This document shows positions 16,933-26,197 of a stretch of 64,000 nucleotides of DNA, one piece after another. The notes under the pieces are model-generated. The model was not told the origin of the DNA, did not search any database, and worked only from the letters and a program-made list of their open reading frames with translations. Position 1 is the stretch's first letter. Each line of letters begins with the position of its first letter. This stretch comes from Rhizobium rhizogenes NBRC 13257 (GTDB taxonomy: Bacteria; Pseudomonadota; Alphaproteobacteria; Rhizobiales; Rhizobiaceae): assembly GCF_000696095.1 (NCBI RefSeq), contig NZ_BAYX01000011.1, positions 124,001 through 188,000 of the forward strand, in the 5' to 3' direction. A program made the position numbers and the translations under genes.

Positions 16933-16970
16933 GTTACTTTATACGACCAAGTTGATAGGGTTTAAGTAAC
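16933..16970 (+). other. Inverted repeat in the sbp leader
   Basis: Arms GTTACTT (16933-16939) and AAGTAAC (16964-16970) end six bases before the GAAGGAGG ribosome binding site of sbp. They could form a leader stem or a regulator site for sulfur control. Evidence is the repeat only. Confidence 0.35.
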
Positions 16971-16987
16971 AACGAAGGAGGTCACCC

Positions 16988-18019
16988 ATGCAGACGATAA
17001 AGCTTTCCCGGCTTCTCGCCACCGCAGTTCTCATTGGCAGTTTCTCGCTGGCTGGCGCCGTAGCGCCGACATGGGCCGCGGACAAGACGCTTCTCAATGT
17101 TTCGTACGATCCGACGCGCGAACTGTACAAGGACTTCAACGCAGCCTTCGCCGCCAAGTGGAAGAAGGATACGGGTGAAACCATCAATATCAAGGCGTCG
17201 CATGGCGGCTCGGGTGCGCAGGCTCGCTCGGTCATCGACGGTCTTGATGCCGATGTCGTAACGCTGGCGCTCGAGGGCGACATCGACGCCATCGCCAAGG
17301 CCACGAAAAAGATCCCGGCCGACTGGAAGACCAAGTTCCCGAACAACAGCGTTCCCTACACGTCGACGATCGTATTTCTGGTGCGCAAGGGCAATCCGAA
17401 GGGCATCAAGGATTGGTCGGATCTGGTCAAGGACGGCGTCGAAGTCATCACGCCGAACCCGAAGACCTCCGGCGGCGCCCGCTGGAACATCCTGGCGGCC
17501 TGGGCCTGGGCCAAGCAGGCCAATGGTGGCGATGACGCCAAGGCGCAGGACTATGTCGCCCAGCTTCTGAAGCATGTGCCGGTGCTTGATACCGGTGCCC
17601 GCGGCGCGACCACGACCTTCGTCCAGCGCGGCCTCGGCGACGTTCTGCTTGCCTGGGAAAACGAGGCCTATCTGTCGCTCGAAGAACTCGGGCCCGATAA
17701 GTTCGAGATCGTAACGCCCACCGTTTCGATCCGTGCCGATCCGCCGGTCGCCGTCGTTGACGGCAATGTCGATACCAAGGGCACCCGCAAGGAAGCAGAG
17801 GCTTACCTCAACTACCTCTATTCCGACGAGGGCCAGAAGATCGCGGCCAAGCATTACTACCGGCCGATCAAGCCGGAAGCAGCCGATCCCAAGGATATTG
17901 CACGGTTCCCCGCTTTGAAGCTTGCAACCATTGACGATTTTGGTGGATGGTCTCAAGCTCAGCCGAAGTTCTTCGCCGATGGCGGTGTCTTCGACCAGAT
18001 TTACAAGCCGGGACAATAA
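16988..18019 (+). CDS. sbp: Sulfate ABC transporter substrate-binding protein
   Basis: 343 residues with a Sec signal peptide ending about residue 30 (WAADKT). The mature N-terminus NVSYDPTRELYKDFN is the hallmark of Sbp/CysP proteins. Also typical are SHGGSGAQARSVI and the later NPKTSGGARWN. The protein binds sulfate or thiosulfate in the periplasm. A very strong GAAGGAGG ribosome binding site precedes the ATG. First gene of an sbp-cysT-cysW-cysA operon. Confidence 0.96.
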   Translation: MQTIKLSRLLATAVLIGSFSLAGAVAPTWAADKTLLNVSYDPTRELYKDFNAAFAAKWKKDTGETINIKASHGGSGAQARSVIDGLDADVVTLALEGDIDAIAKATKKIPADWKTKFPNNSVPYTSTIVFLVRKGNPKGIKDWSDLVKDGVEVITPNPKTSGGARWNILAAWAWAKQANGGDDAKAQDYVAQLLKHVPVLDTGARGATTTFVQRGLGDVLLAWENEAYLSLEELGPDKFEIVTPTVSIRADPPVAVVDGNVDTKGTRKEAEAYLNYLYSDEGQKIAAKHYYRPIKPEAADPKDIARFPALKLATIDDFGGWSQAQPKFFADGGVFDQIYKPGQ

Positions 18020-18025
18020 TTCTGA

Positions 18026-18883
18026 ATGCATGCAATAACCCGCAAACGGTGGCGGTTTCGGCAGCCGAGTGTCATTCCGGGATTCGGATTGGCGCTCGGC
18101 GTTACCTTGACTTGGCTCATCCTGATCGTTCTCATCCCGCTCTCGGGATTGCTGTGGAAGAGCAGTTCTCTCGGCTGGTCCCAATTCTGGGCCATTGCAC
18201 TTGATCAGCGCACGCTCAATGCCTTGCGCATGAGCTTTGGCGGCGCCTTCATCGCGGCGATCGTCAATGCCGTCTTCGGGCTGATCATGGCATGGGTCCT
18301 AGTGCGCTACCGCTTTCCCGGCAAGCGCATCATCGACGCCATGGTCGACCTGCCCTTCGCGCTGCCGACCGCCGTTGCCGGTATCGCGCTGACGACGCTT
18401 TATGCGCCGAACGGCTGGATCGGGCAGTTTCTGGCACCACTCGGCATCAAGATCGCCTTCACACCCATCGGCATCGTCATCGCACTGATCTTCGTCGGCC
18501 TGCCCTTCGTGGTGCGGACGGCGCAGCCGGTCATGGAAGAGATCGACCGCGAAGTCGAAGAGGCCGCGGCAACGCTCGGCGCCAGCCGCTTCCAGACGAT
18601 CACCCGCGTCCTGCTGCCGGGCCTCGCGCCGGCCGCCCTCACCGGCTTTGCGCTCGCTTTTGCCCGTGCGGCCGGCGAATACGGCTCAGTGATCTTCATC
18701 GCCGGCAACAGACCCTATGTCTCGGAAATCGCACCATTGCTCATCGTTATCAAGCTCGAGGAGTATAATTACGCTGCGGCCACAGCGATCGCAACGATGA
18801 TGCTGATCATTTCCTTCATCATGTTGCTGATCATCAATCTCATTCAATCCTGGAGCAGAAGGAGATACGGCTATGGCGCATGA
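18026..18883 (+). CDS. cysT: Sulfate ABC transporter permease CysT (CysU)
   Basis: 285-residue membrane protein with six predicted helices. The EAA loop of the CysT type is visible (EEAAATLGASRFQTI at about residues 180-195). It starts only 6 bases after the sbp stop and overlaps cysW by 11 bases. Forms the membrane channel with CysW. Confidence 0.95.
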   Translation: MHAITRKRWRFRQPSVIPGFGLALGVTLTWLILIVLIPLSGLLWKSSSLGWSQFWAIALDQRTLNALRMSFGGAFIAAIVNAVFGLIMAWVLVRYRFPGKRIIDAMVDLPFALPTAVAGIALTTLYAPNGWIGQFLAPLGIKIAFTPIGIVIALIFVGLPFVVRTAQPVMEEIDREVEEAAATLGASRFQTITRVLLPGLAPAALTGFALAFARAAGEYGSVIFIAGNRPYVSEIAPLLIVIKLEEYNYAAATAIATMMLIISFIMLLIINLIQSWSRRRYGYGA

Positions 18884-19745
18884 CGCCCCCTCCTCTGCCG
18901 ACGCGGTTCATTCGGTCATCACCGAGAGCCGGTTCGCGCGCTGGATTTTCGTTGCTATCACGCTTGCCTTCCTGACGCTGATGGTGCTGATGCCGCTCGC
19001 CGCCGTCTTCGTCGAGGCCTTCCGCAAGGGGGTCGAACAGTTCTTCAGCTCCTTGGTGGACGAAGAGACCTTCGCCGCTATCCGGCTGTCCTTGATCGTC
19101 GCCGGCATCAGCGTACCGCTCAATCTGGTCTGCGGTGTCGCCGCCGCCTGGGCGATCGCCAAGTTCGAATTCAAGGGCAAGGCGTTCCTGACAACGCTGA
19201 TCGATCTGCCGTTCTCCGTGTCGCCGGTTATCTCGGGCCTGGTCTTCGTGCTGCTGTTCAGCTCGAACAGCACGCTCGGCCCCTGGCTCCAGAGCCATGG
19301 CATCCAGATTCTGTTTGCGGTTCCCGGTCTGGTGCTGGCGACGATGTTCGTCACCTTCCCCTTCGTTGCCCGTGAATTGATCCCGCTGATGCAGGAACAG
19401 GGAAATGCGGACGAGGAGGCGGCCCTGTCGCTTGGGGCCAATGGCTGGCAGACCTTCTGGCATGTGACGCTGCCCAACATCAAATGGGGTCTGCTTTACG
19501 GCGTATTGCTCTGTAATGCCCGTGCCATGGGTGAGTTCGGCGCCGTGTCGGTCGTTTCCGGCCATATCCGCGGCGAAACCAACACCATGCCGCTGCAGGT
19601 CGAAATTCTCTATAACGAATATAATTTCTCGGGGGCCTTCGCGGTAGCCACGCTTCTCGCCCTGCTCGCCCTTGTCACACTTGTACTGAAGACGCTGCTG
19701 GAATTGCGCTATAGCGATGAGATCGCAGGCAGCCGGCGTCACTGA
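18873..19745 (+). CDS. cysW: Sulfate ABC transporter permease CysW
   Basis: 290-residue membrane protein, about six helices, with the CysW EAA loop (EEAALSLGANGWQTF). An AGAAGGAG ribosome binding site lies inside the end of cysT, whose coding region it overlaps by 11 bases. The segment NARAMGEFGAVSVVSGHI is characteristic of the subfamily. Confidence 0.95.
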   Translation: MAHDAPSSADAVHSVITESRFARWIFVAITLAFLTLMVLMPLAAVFVEAFRKGVEQFFSSLVDEETFAAIRLSLIVAGISVPLNLVCGVAAAWAIAKFEFKGKAFLTTLIDLPFSVSPVISGLVFVLLFSSNSTLGPWLQSHGIQILFAVPGLVLATMFVTFPFVARELIPLMQEQGNADEEAALSLGANGWQTFWHVTLPNIKWGLLYGVLLCNARAMGEFGAVSVVSGHIRGETNTMPLQVEILYNEYNFSGAFAVATLLALLALVTLVLKTLLELRYSDEIAGSRRH

Positions 19746-19756
19746 GGGAATTGTTA

Positions 19757-20803
19757 ATGGAAGTTCGCGTTCAAAACCTCCGCAAGGAATTCGGCCGCTT
19801 TCCGGCGCTGCATGATGTCTCGCTGGATATCCGCTCCAGTGAATTGATCGCGCTGCTCGGCCCTTCCGGCTCGGGCAAGACGACGCTTTTGCGTCTGATT
19901 GCCGGATTGGAATCGCCGACCGAGGGCCAGATCTTCTTCGGCGATGAAGACGCATCGAGGAAGACAGTGCAGCAGCGCAATATCGGCTTCGTGTTTCAGC
20001 ACTATGCGCTGTTCCGCCATATGACGGTGCTGGACAATATCGGCTTCGGTCTGAAGGTCCGTTCGGCATCGCGCCGTCCTCCTCGCGCCGAAATCCATCG
20101 CCGCGCCGTCGAACTGCTGGAACTGGTGCAGCTCAACGGCCTCGAGAAGCGCTATCCGGCGCAATTGTCCGGCGGCCAGCGGCAGCGCGTCGCGCTTGCC
20201 CGCGCCATGGCGGTCGAACCGAACGTGCTGCTTCTCGACGAGCCTTTCGGCGCACTCGACGCGCAGGTGCGCAAGGATCTGCGCAAATGGCTGCGCGAGA
20301 TCCACGACCGGACCGGGCACACTACTGTTTTCGTGACCCACGATCAGGAAGAGGCGCTGGAACTGGCCGACCGCGTCGTCGTGCTCAACAAGGGCGCGAT
20401 CGAGCAGGTGGGCACGCCGGACGAGATCTACGACACGCCCAATTCGCCCTTCGTCTACGGCTTCATCGGCCAGTCCAACCGTGTGAAGGTGCGCGTCACC
20501 AATGGCGAGATCTGGTTCGAGGATCGTCCGCTAGGCTTGAGCACCCCGCACGAGCCCGACGGCGAGGCCTATCTCTATTTTCGCCCGCACGATATCGAGC
20601 TGCATGAGGGCGACGGCGGCTGTATCGCCGGTCTGCTGACCTCCAGCCGCCGCGTTGCCGGCACCCGCCATATCGAAATGAACATCGGCGCGCAGCACGA
20701 AACCATCGAAATCGAGCTGTCGCCGGACAAGGCCGACGCGCTTGACCGCAACCGCATCGCCTTCAAGCCGACGCGCTGGAAGCTGTTCCGCAACGTTGAT
20801 TGA
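19757..20803 (+). CDS. cysA: Sulfate/thiosulfate ABC transporter ATP-binding protein CysA
   Basis: 348 residues from the ATG at 19757; GAGG lies just upstream, and a TTG two codons earlier is less likely. Walker A GPSGSGKTT (~residue 37), signature LSGGQRQRVALARA, Walker B LLLDEPFGALD, and a C-terminal TOBE-like regulatory region (YLYFRPHDIEL). It powers the CysTW channel. It converges on the uronate dehydrogenase gene with only 14 bases between, with no obvious terminator there. Confidence 0.96.
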   Translation: MEVRVQNLRKEFGRFPALHDVSLDIRSSELIALLGPSGSGKTTLLRLIAGLESPTEGQIFFGDEDASRKTVQQRNIGFVFQHYALFRHMTVLDNIGFGLKVRSASRRPPRAEIHRRAVELLELVQLNGLEKRYPAQLSGGQRQRVALARAMAVEPNVLLLDEPFGALDAQVRKDLRKWLREIHDRTGHTTVFVTHDQEEALELADRVVVLNKGAIEQVGTPDEIYDTPNSPFVYGFIGQSNRVKVRVTNGEIWFEDRPLGLSTPHEPDGEAYLYFRPHDIELHEGDGGCIAGLLTSSRRVAGTRHIEMNIGAQHETIEIELSPDKADALDRNRIAFKPTRWKLFRNVD

Positions 20804-20817
20804 GGTTTTCTAGCCCC

Positions 20818-21615
20818 TCAATCCTCCGGGTGCCCCGCTGCCGCAAAGCCGCCGCCCTGATAGATGACGGCCGGATCGGTCGGGTCTTCAGGAGCGGTGT
20901 TTGCCAATATCTGCTCGCGCCAAGCCGCGGCGCTGTCCTGCGGCTTCCAGCCGAGGAATGCGGCGTTGCGGTTGTCCCACCATTGCTCGTCATTGTTGGA
21001 GGCGCCATAGACGATCGTGTGCCCGAGGCGGGATGTCTCAAAGGCGCGGCCGCAGAGCGACAGAAAATCGCGAACGCTGAACCATGTCGCGAGCATGCGC
21101 GGATTGCGCGGCTCGGGAAAGCACGAGCCGATCCGCACCGATAGCGTCTCCTGTCCGAATTTATCGAAATATAGGCTCGCCACCGCTTCGCCATAGACTT
21201 TCGAGACGCCGTAGAGCGAATCCGGGCGCGTCGGCACGGTGCTGTCGATGCGCTCGTCGCGGCGGTAGTAGCCGATCGTATGGTTGGAGCTGGCAAAGAT
21301 GATACGCGGCATGCCGGCTTGGCGGGCCGCCTCGTAGAGATTGTAGAGCCCGATGATATTGCCCTGCAGGATCAGATCGAAGGCTTTCTCGGTGGAAACA
21401 CCGCCAAGATGAATGATGCCGTCGACACCCTGGACCAGCGCATCGACGCCGCTGCGGTCGGCAAGATCGCAGGCAATGAAACGCTCGTTCGGGCGCAGGT
21501 CGTCCACCGCAACAATGTCGGAAAGCACGACGTTTTCGGCGATCTCTGAAAGAAGCGGTCTCAGTGCCTGGCCGACACCACCAGCGGCTCCGGTCATCAA
21601 CAGGGTCTTCAGCAT
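20818..21615 (-). CDS. udh: Uronate dehydrogenase
   Basis: 265 residues, the same length as the Agrobacterium Udh. Short-chain/epimerase fold: Gly-rich TGAAGGVG at residues 8-15, catalytic YGVSK (about Y135, K139), plus ILQGNIIGLYNLYEAAR and SNHTIGYY, which are shared with known Udh proteins. It oxidises D-galacturonate or D-glucuronate to the aldarate lactone with NAD+. GGGAGG precedes the ATG. No uronate transporter or aldarate gene lies next to it. Activity is inferred from resemblance to the characterised enzyme. Confidence 0.88.
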   Translation of the reverse strand: MLKTLLMTGAAGGVGQALRPLLSEIAENVVLSDIVAVDDLRPNERFIACDLADRSGVDALVQGVDGIIHLGGVSTEKAFDLILQGNIIGLYNLYEAARQAGMPRIIFASSNHTIGYYRRDERIDSTVPTRPDSLYGVSKVYGEAVASLYFDKFGQETLSVRIGSCFPEPRNPRMLATWFSVRDFLSLCGRAFETSRLGHTIVYGASNNDEQWWDNRNAAFLGWKPQDSAAAWREQILANTAPEDPTDPAVIYQGGGFAAAGHPED

Positions 21616-21771
21616 GGGTTTCCTCCCTTATGGGTCTCGTCGAAGCGGAACCTATAAGATGGGCTTTCGTCCGTCATCAACTATCCGTATCGTCCGCGCC
21701 TGAAAATCTGGGGATGCGGGATGCCGCGAGGCGCTCGAGCAATACGGACTGAAAGATTGAGGCGGATAGGT

Positions 21772-22518
21772 CTATTGCCTAGCCTTCGGCGCCACTGTCA
21801 GCTCAGACCCATAGGCTTCGCGCAATTCATTCTGCCCCGCGATCCGATCAACCGCCTTATGGAGCAGGATTGACGTATAGCCGTCCTTGAGGCTTCCCTC
21901 GATCAAGGTGATATCGGCATTTCCGGGATTGTCCGAGCGTTCGAACCAGTCGACGGAATGGTGCAGAAAATTCATTTCGAACGCCCTGTTGGTAACGCCG
22001 TGACCGACGATAATGACATTGTCCCTGCCGTTCTTCGCGTCGTGCATGACGGTCTGAAGGAACAGACGGACCCGCTGCGCCACATCGGCCCGGCTCTCGC
22101 CGTCCGGCGGCCGTGCGTAGAACTTTCCGCTATTATTGCGCAGTCTGGCCCATTTTTCGAACTCTTCGGGAAACTTCCGTTTCTGTTCGGCATGATCATA
22201 GATTTCGGTAAAGAGGCCGAAATCCTGTTCCCGCAACAGGTAATCCTCGCGGATATCCTCGACCAATGCGTCCGGCAAGGCTTCGAGCAGGGCATCCTTG
22301 CTCTGTCGCGTCCTGAGATAGGGCGAGTACCAGATGCTCTGCTTCCGCAATTCAGTAGCCGGCAGTCCCTCGAGATAGGACGCAATCACCCGCCCAGCCT
22401 CCAGCGCCTGCCGATAGCCCCACTGCGTCAACGGAACATTGTGATCACCGAACTGCCGGTAGGCCTGGTCGCTGATGTTGCCAAGGGATTCGCCGTGTCG
22501 AACGAGAAAAATACGCAT
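21772..22518 (-). CDS. Histidine phosphatase family protein
   Basis: 248 residues. It has the N-terminal RHGES catalytic motif (residues 7-11), which carries the phospho-accepting His, and the second catalytic His in VGHGVTNR around residue 173. Branch 1 histidine phosphatases include phosphoglycerate mutases and many broad phosphatases; substrate cannot be told here. A 156-base gap separates it from udh; the endonuclease-family gene lies 110 bases upstream. Confidence 0.88.
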   Translation of the reverse strand: MRIFLVRHGESLGNISDQAYRQFGDHNVPLTQWGYRQALEAGRVIASYLEGLPATELRKQSIWYSPYLRTRQSKDALLEALPDALVEDIREDYLLREQDFGLFTEIYDHAEQKRKFPEEFEKWARLRNNSGKFYARPPDGESRADVAQRVRLFLQTVMHDAKNGRDNVIIVGHGVTNRAFEMNFLHHSVDWFERSDNPGNADITLIEGSLKDGYTSILLHKAVDRIAGQNELREAYGSELTVAPKARQ

Positions 22519-22628
22519 CAGCAGTCCGCAATGTCGGATGAGGATTCGAGGCCATCATGGATGGGAAGTGCATTGCGTGCAACGGGTTAGCCCGCCTGCG
22601 CCCAGATGATGTCGTGAGCCTTCGCATT

Positions 22629-23468
22629 TCAGGCCGTTGCGGCACGCGCCTCTGTCTCGGCCCTCAGAGTCTCAAGGCTGACCACGGCCTTGATCGGCAG
22701 GTGGTCCGAGGCGACACGCGCCAAGGGTGAATCATGCACTTCGACGGTCGAGATCAGCCCGCGTCGGTTGGCCATGATGCGGTCGAGTGCCAACAGCGGC
22801 AGCGTGGACGGGAAGCTTGGCACGGCCGGCGGCAGCGGGCCGAAGGCGGCTTGAAAGGTATTGAGCGACGAGCGGTCGCCGAGCCGCCATTCATTGAGAT
22901 CGCCGAGCAGGATGGTCGGCGTGTCGTTATCCCGGCTCATCAACTCGACGATCAGGCGCGCCTGCTGAGCGCGGGATCGAAGCAGCAGCCCGAGATGGGC
23001 GGCGATGATCCTGAGCACCCCGCCGCGCGCCAGTTCGATTTCGGCAAGCAGCGCACCGCGCGGCTCAAGCCCCGGCAGGCTGATCTGATGCACGTCGCGC
23101 ACCGTGCCCTGCTTGAACAGCACCACGTTGCCATGCCAGCCATGCGCCTTGCTGGCGCCCGCCACCGGCACGGGAATAAGCCCGGTCTCGCGCTCCAGCC
23201 GGCGCAGATCGAGCAGGCCCGTGCGCTCGCCGAAACGTGTGTCCGCCTCCTGCAGGCCGATGACATCGGCATCAATTTCGTGGATGACCCGACTGATCCG
23301 CTCCGGATCGAAGCGACGGTCGGCACCGACGCATTTGTGGACATTGTAGGAAGCAATCAACGTGCCTTCCGGACGCGTCCGGTCGCCAGCCTGCTTTGCC
23401 CGCGACTTCTTTCGGTTCTTCAGGGACTCGAAGATGCTTGTCCGGAGATTTTCGTTCTTTTTTCGCAT
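22629..23468 (-). CDS. Endonuclease/exonuclease/phosphatase family protein
   Basis: 279 residues from the ATG at 23468; the frame stays open up to a TTG at 23570 without a ribosome binding site, so the start is uncertain. The EEP fold is clear: ASYNVHKCVG (metal-binding Asn), IGLQEAD (metal-binding Glu), GDLNEW, and a C-terminal SDHLPI (Asp-His pair). The N-terminus is very basic (KNRKKSRAKQ). It follows the cardiolipin synthase-like gene by ~120 bases, a common pairing in rhizobia. May act on nucleic acid or phospholipid; not decidable. Confidence 0.88.
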   Translation of the reverse strand: MRKKNENLRTSIFESLKNRKKSRAKQAGDRTRPEGTLIASYNVHKCVGADRRFDPERISRVIHEIDADVIGLQEADTRFGERTGLLDLRRLERETGLIPVPVAGASKAHGWHGNVVLFKQGTVRDVHQISLPGLEPRGALLAEIELARGGVLRIIAAHLGLLLRSRAQQARLIVELMSRDNDTPTILLGDLNEWRLGDRSSLNTFQAAFGPLPPAVPSFPSTLPLLALDRIMANRRGLISTVEVHDSPLARVASDHLPIKAVVSLETLRAETEARAATA

Positions 23469-23590
23469 CTGTCCGCTGGCCGTTTCCGTTCTCAAGCCCC
23501 CCGAGCTGTGTCTTCGTGAGTATATGAACCGATTACCGGGCTTGTCATGTGAAAAGGCTTGTAGCCGCAAACACAGCTACGTCATTTTCG

Positions 23591-25054
23591 TCAGAGATAG
23601 GGCGAACCGAGCCAGAGGACCTTTTCGATCAGCCGAACGATGAAAGGGCGTGCCCGAAGCTTTGCTAGGTCGACCGGTTTTGCCGTTTCAAGGACGGTGC
23701 CGATGCGGGCTTCGATCGCGCGGGCAAAGCCGTGGTCAATCACTTCCAGATCGACCTCGAAGTTCAGCCGCAGGGAGCGCGGGTCCAGGTTGGAGGAGCC
23801 GACATAGGCCCAGGTGCCGTCGATTGCCATCAGCTTCGAATGGTCGAAGGCGCCTCTAGCGCGCCAGATGCGGCAATAGTCCTTCAGCATCTGGTCGAAC
23901 TGCGCCGTCATGGCGCGATCGACGAGCACAAGATTATTGGCGGCCGGCACGACGATATCCACCTCGACGCCACGCCTTGCCGCTGTCACCAGGGCGCTGA
24001 TCAGCTCGCGGTCCGGCAGGAAATAGGGCGACATGATACGGATGGAGGTGCGGGCGATCGACAGAGCGCCAACGAGCATCTTGTGGTTGGTCTCAAGGCT
24101 TCGGTCAGGTCCGGAGACGATGACGCGCATGAAGACCGGCGCGCCTGGCTCGTTCGCGGGCGTCGCAATCCGCCAGTGATCGCCGCTCAATACTTCGCCG
24201 GTCACAAAGCGCCAGTCTTCGGCCGCGGTGTTGAAAAGGTCGGCCACGGCCGGGCCGGTGATGCAGAAATGTGTGTCATGGGCGTAATGATCGGCGGCGA
24301 ACTCCCGGGTAAAACCCTGGCGGATGTTCATGCCGCCGGTCAGCGCGATGCGGCCGTCGACGACCAGGATCTTGCGGTGAGTGCGCAGGTTCGCATAGGG
24401 CAAGCGCAGCCCGATGATGACGTTGCCGTTGAAGACGTAGACCTCAACGCCGCCTTTGCTGAGATAGCCCATGATGCTCGGCACCGAATAGCGGGCACCG
24501 ACGGCGTCAATCAGTACGCGCACACTGACACCGCGCTTGACGGCCGCGATCAACGAGTCGGCGATGCGCAGGCCGATAGGATCGCGATCGAAAATATAGG
24601 TCTCCAACAGGATGCTGCGTTCGGCGCCGTCGATGGCGGCCTTCATCGCGGCGTACGCGGCATCGCCGCTTTCCAGCATCTCGATGGTGTTGCCGGTGCT
24701 CATCGGATAGCGCGACACGCGGTCGCCAAGCGTCTTCATCGATCCAAAACGCTCGCCGAAGGTTCGGCGCACGATGTCGCCCTGCGCGTCGAAACTGGCG
24801 AGCTCGCCTGCAGCATCCTTCTGGAAGAGAACGCTGCGCTGCGAGCTCAGCGAAGCCCGGCGGATGCGGTTGATGCCGGCGACGGCATAGAGCACTGCCC
24901 CGACGATAGGCGACAGGATGATGACGCCGACCCAGCCGATCGCGGCGCGAACATCCTCCTTCGTCATCGCCGCATGGATGGCGGCCACCGTCCCCATGGC
25001 GATGGACAGGACGGCGAGGAATTGGCCCCAATGGGCGATCAGCAAATCGAACAT
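23591..25054 (-). CDS. Cardiolipin synthase-like phospholipase D family protein
   Basis: 487 residues from the ATG at 25054. Two N-terminal membrane helices (residues ~5-60) precede two PLD domains, each with an HKD motif: HRKILVVDGRIALTGG and HSKLMAIDGTWAYVGS. This is the architecture of bacterial cardiolipin synthase, which joins two phosphatidylglycerols at the inner membrane. An upstream in-frame start would add 17 residues; I prefer 25054 because the N-terminal helix then begins directly, though no strong ribosome binding site is seen. Confidence 0.9.
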   Translation of the reverse strand: MFDLLIAHWGQFLAVLSIAMGTVAAIHAAMTKEDVRAAIGWVGVIILSPIVGAVLYAVAGINRIRRASLSSQRSVLFQKDAAGELASFDAQGDIVRRTFGERFGSMKTLGDRVSRYPMSTGNTIEMLESGDAAYAAMKAAIDGAERSILLETYIFDRDPIGLRIADSLIAAVKRGVSVRVLIDAVGARYSVPSIMGYLSKGGVEVYVFNGNVIIGLRLPYANLRTHRKILVVDGRIALTGGMNIRQGFTREFAADHYAHDTHFCITGPAVADLFNTAAEDWRFVTGEVLSGDHWRIATPANEPGAPVFMRVIVSGPDRSLETNHKMLVGALSIARTSIRIMSPYFLPDRELISALVTAARRGVEVDIVVPAANNLVLVDRAMTAQFDQMLKDYCRIWRARGAFDHSKLMAIDGTWAYVGSSNLDPRSLRLNFEVDLEVIDHGFARAIEARIGTVLETAKPVDLAKLRARPFIVRLIEKVLWLGSPYL

Positions 25055-25404
25055 GCGCGGAGTATAACTTTGCGCACGAAAGCTGCAATCAGCCGTACGC
25101 CCCATCTATGCCGCACGACCGGCGGCAGTGGGGATGTGGATAGGTTTTGCATTAGATATTTTTAATTGAACGATGGTCGCGCTGTCGTCATATTGATTGT
25201 TCGGCCGCTTCGCTACCGTGCATACGGTACATCGTTTTTCTCGTGCGAAGCGCCCGCCGTGGTTAGGGAGTCGAGACTCGAGGAATTTCTCCATGGCTCG
25301 TCGGAGCCAGCGTTTCGGGTGCTCGGGGGAGGCATGCAAGCCCGCGTTTCAAGAACGGGTATTTTTCATCAACCAATGTTCAATGATGCGAACGGAGATC
25401 GGCA
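25055..25404. other. 350-base intergenic region
   Basis: Divergent gap between the cardiolipin synthase-like gene and the DUF2934 gene. An inverted repeat TACCGT / ACGGTA with a 4-base centre lies at 25214-25229 and could be an operator. No convincing ORF or RNA gene was found. Confidence 0.4.
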
Positions 25405-25701
25405 ATGTTGGAATCGCGGGATGAATGGATCGAGAAACGTGCCTACGCCATATGGGAGGCCGAGGGTTACCCTTCCGGCCGTGATGCGGTTCACTGGGAG
25501 CAGGCAAGCCAGGAGCGCATCGCTCTTGAGAAAAGCACCGGCAAGGACAAGAAGAGCACCGCCAAGCCCAAGGCGAAGATCGACGTCAAGCCCAAGGCAA
25601 CGCCTAAGGTGAAGGCTACCGTGGCAGCAGCGACCAGCGACGTCGCCGCCAAGGCCGCGCCGAAACGGGTATCGAAAAAAGTCGTTGAAGCGAAGGTTTG
25701 A
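25405..25701 (+). CDS. DUF2934 family protein
   Basis: 98 residues. The N-terminal ~40 residues (RAYAIWEAEGYPSGRDAVHW) are a DUF2934 domain: short, helical, common in rhizobia, function unknown. The rest is a Lys/Ala/Pro-rich low-complexity tail of the kind seen in histone-like proteins. ACGGAGA precedes the ATG. A strong terminator follows. Confidence 0.85.
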   Translation: MLESRDEWIEKRAYAIWEAEGYPSGRDAVHWEQASQERIALEKSTGKDKKSTAKPKAKIDVKPKATPKVKATVAAATSDVAAKAAPKRVSKKVVEAKV

Positions 25702-25737
25702 AGCGCGTTTTGCTTTTGATGATCAATCAATGAAATG

Positions 25738-25770
25738 AACGGCCCGGCATCAAGCACCGGGCCGTTTGCT
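25738..25770 (+). terminator. Intrinsic terminator after DUF2934 gene
   Basis: Perfect 10-bp stem AACGGCCCGG / CCGGGCCGTT with a 9-base loop, then TTGCTT. It lies 37 bases after the stop codon. Confidence 0.8.
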
Positions 25771-25874
25771 TGACGCTCCCAACCATCGAAATTCGCAGCA
25801 ATTTCCGCCGATTGCCCACTAGGCACAAACAGGTGTCACATATCGATGCTATCAGGCGACGAGGGAGCTTCGCC

Positions 25875-25970
25875 ATGAACGATAGGTGTGTGAATGACAT
25901 GGGACATCGCTGTTCCGACTGTTGTCGCGGCAGCTTGCCATGTCATGGTCGCGCCGATGTGACGCCATGA
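25875..25970 (+). CDS. Putative 31-residue Cys-rich peptide
   Basis: The ATG follows a GGGAG ribosome binding site at good distance. The product has five cysteines (MNDRCVND, then HRCSDCC, LPCHG). The stop overlaps the start of the next small ORF as ATGA, which suggests translational coupling. No family recognised; it may be a leader peptide. Confidence 0.35.
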   Translation: MNDRCVNDMGHRCSDCCRGSLPCHGRADVTP

Positions 25971-26137
25971 CATCTCTTCTCGTTCTCGCAATCCTCTATC
26001 TTCTGGCCGCACTTGTGGTGATCATCATCATCGACCGGTCCGTCGGCATCATGTTTCCTGCATCAGGCAAGGAAAGGCGTGTAGCCAATCGCCGGCCGCT
26101 TCCGGATGTGCCGAAGCAATCACCTGCATCTCACTAA
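25967..26137 (+). CDS. 56-residue small membrane protein
   Basis: One hydrophobic helix (LLVLAILYLLAALVVIIIID) at the N-terminus and a basic cytoplasmic tail. The ATG overlaps the stop of the 31-codon ORF by four bases. It has no strong ribosome binding site of its own, consistent with coupling. Function unknown. Confidence 0.5.
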   Translation: MTSLLVLAILYLLAALVVIIIIDRSVGIMFPASGKERRVANRRPLPDVPKQSPASH

Positions 26138-26197
26138 GATCGGAACTTTTTCCATGACGACGGGTTGGTCTCCTCATCTGCAAAGAGGAGAAAGACC

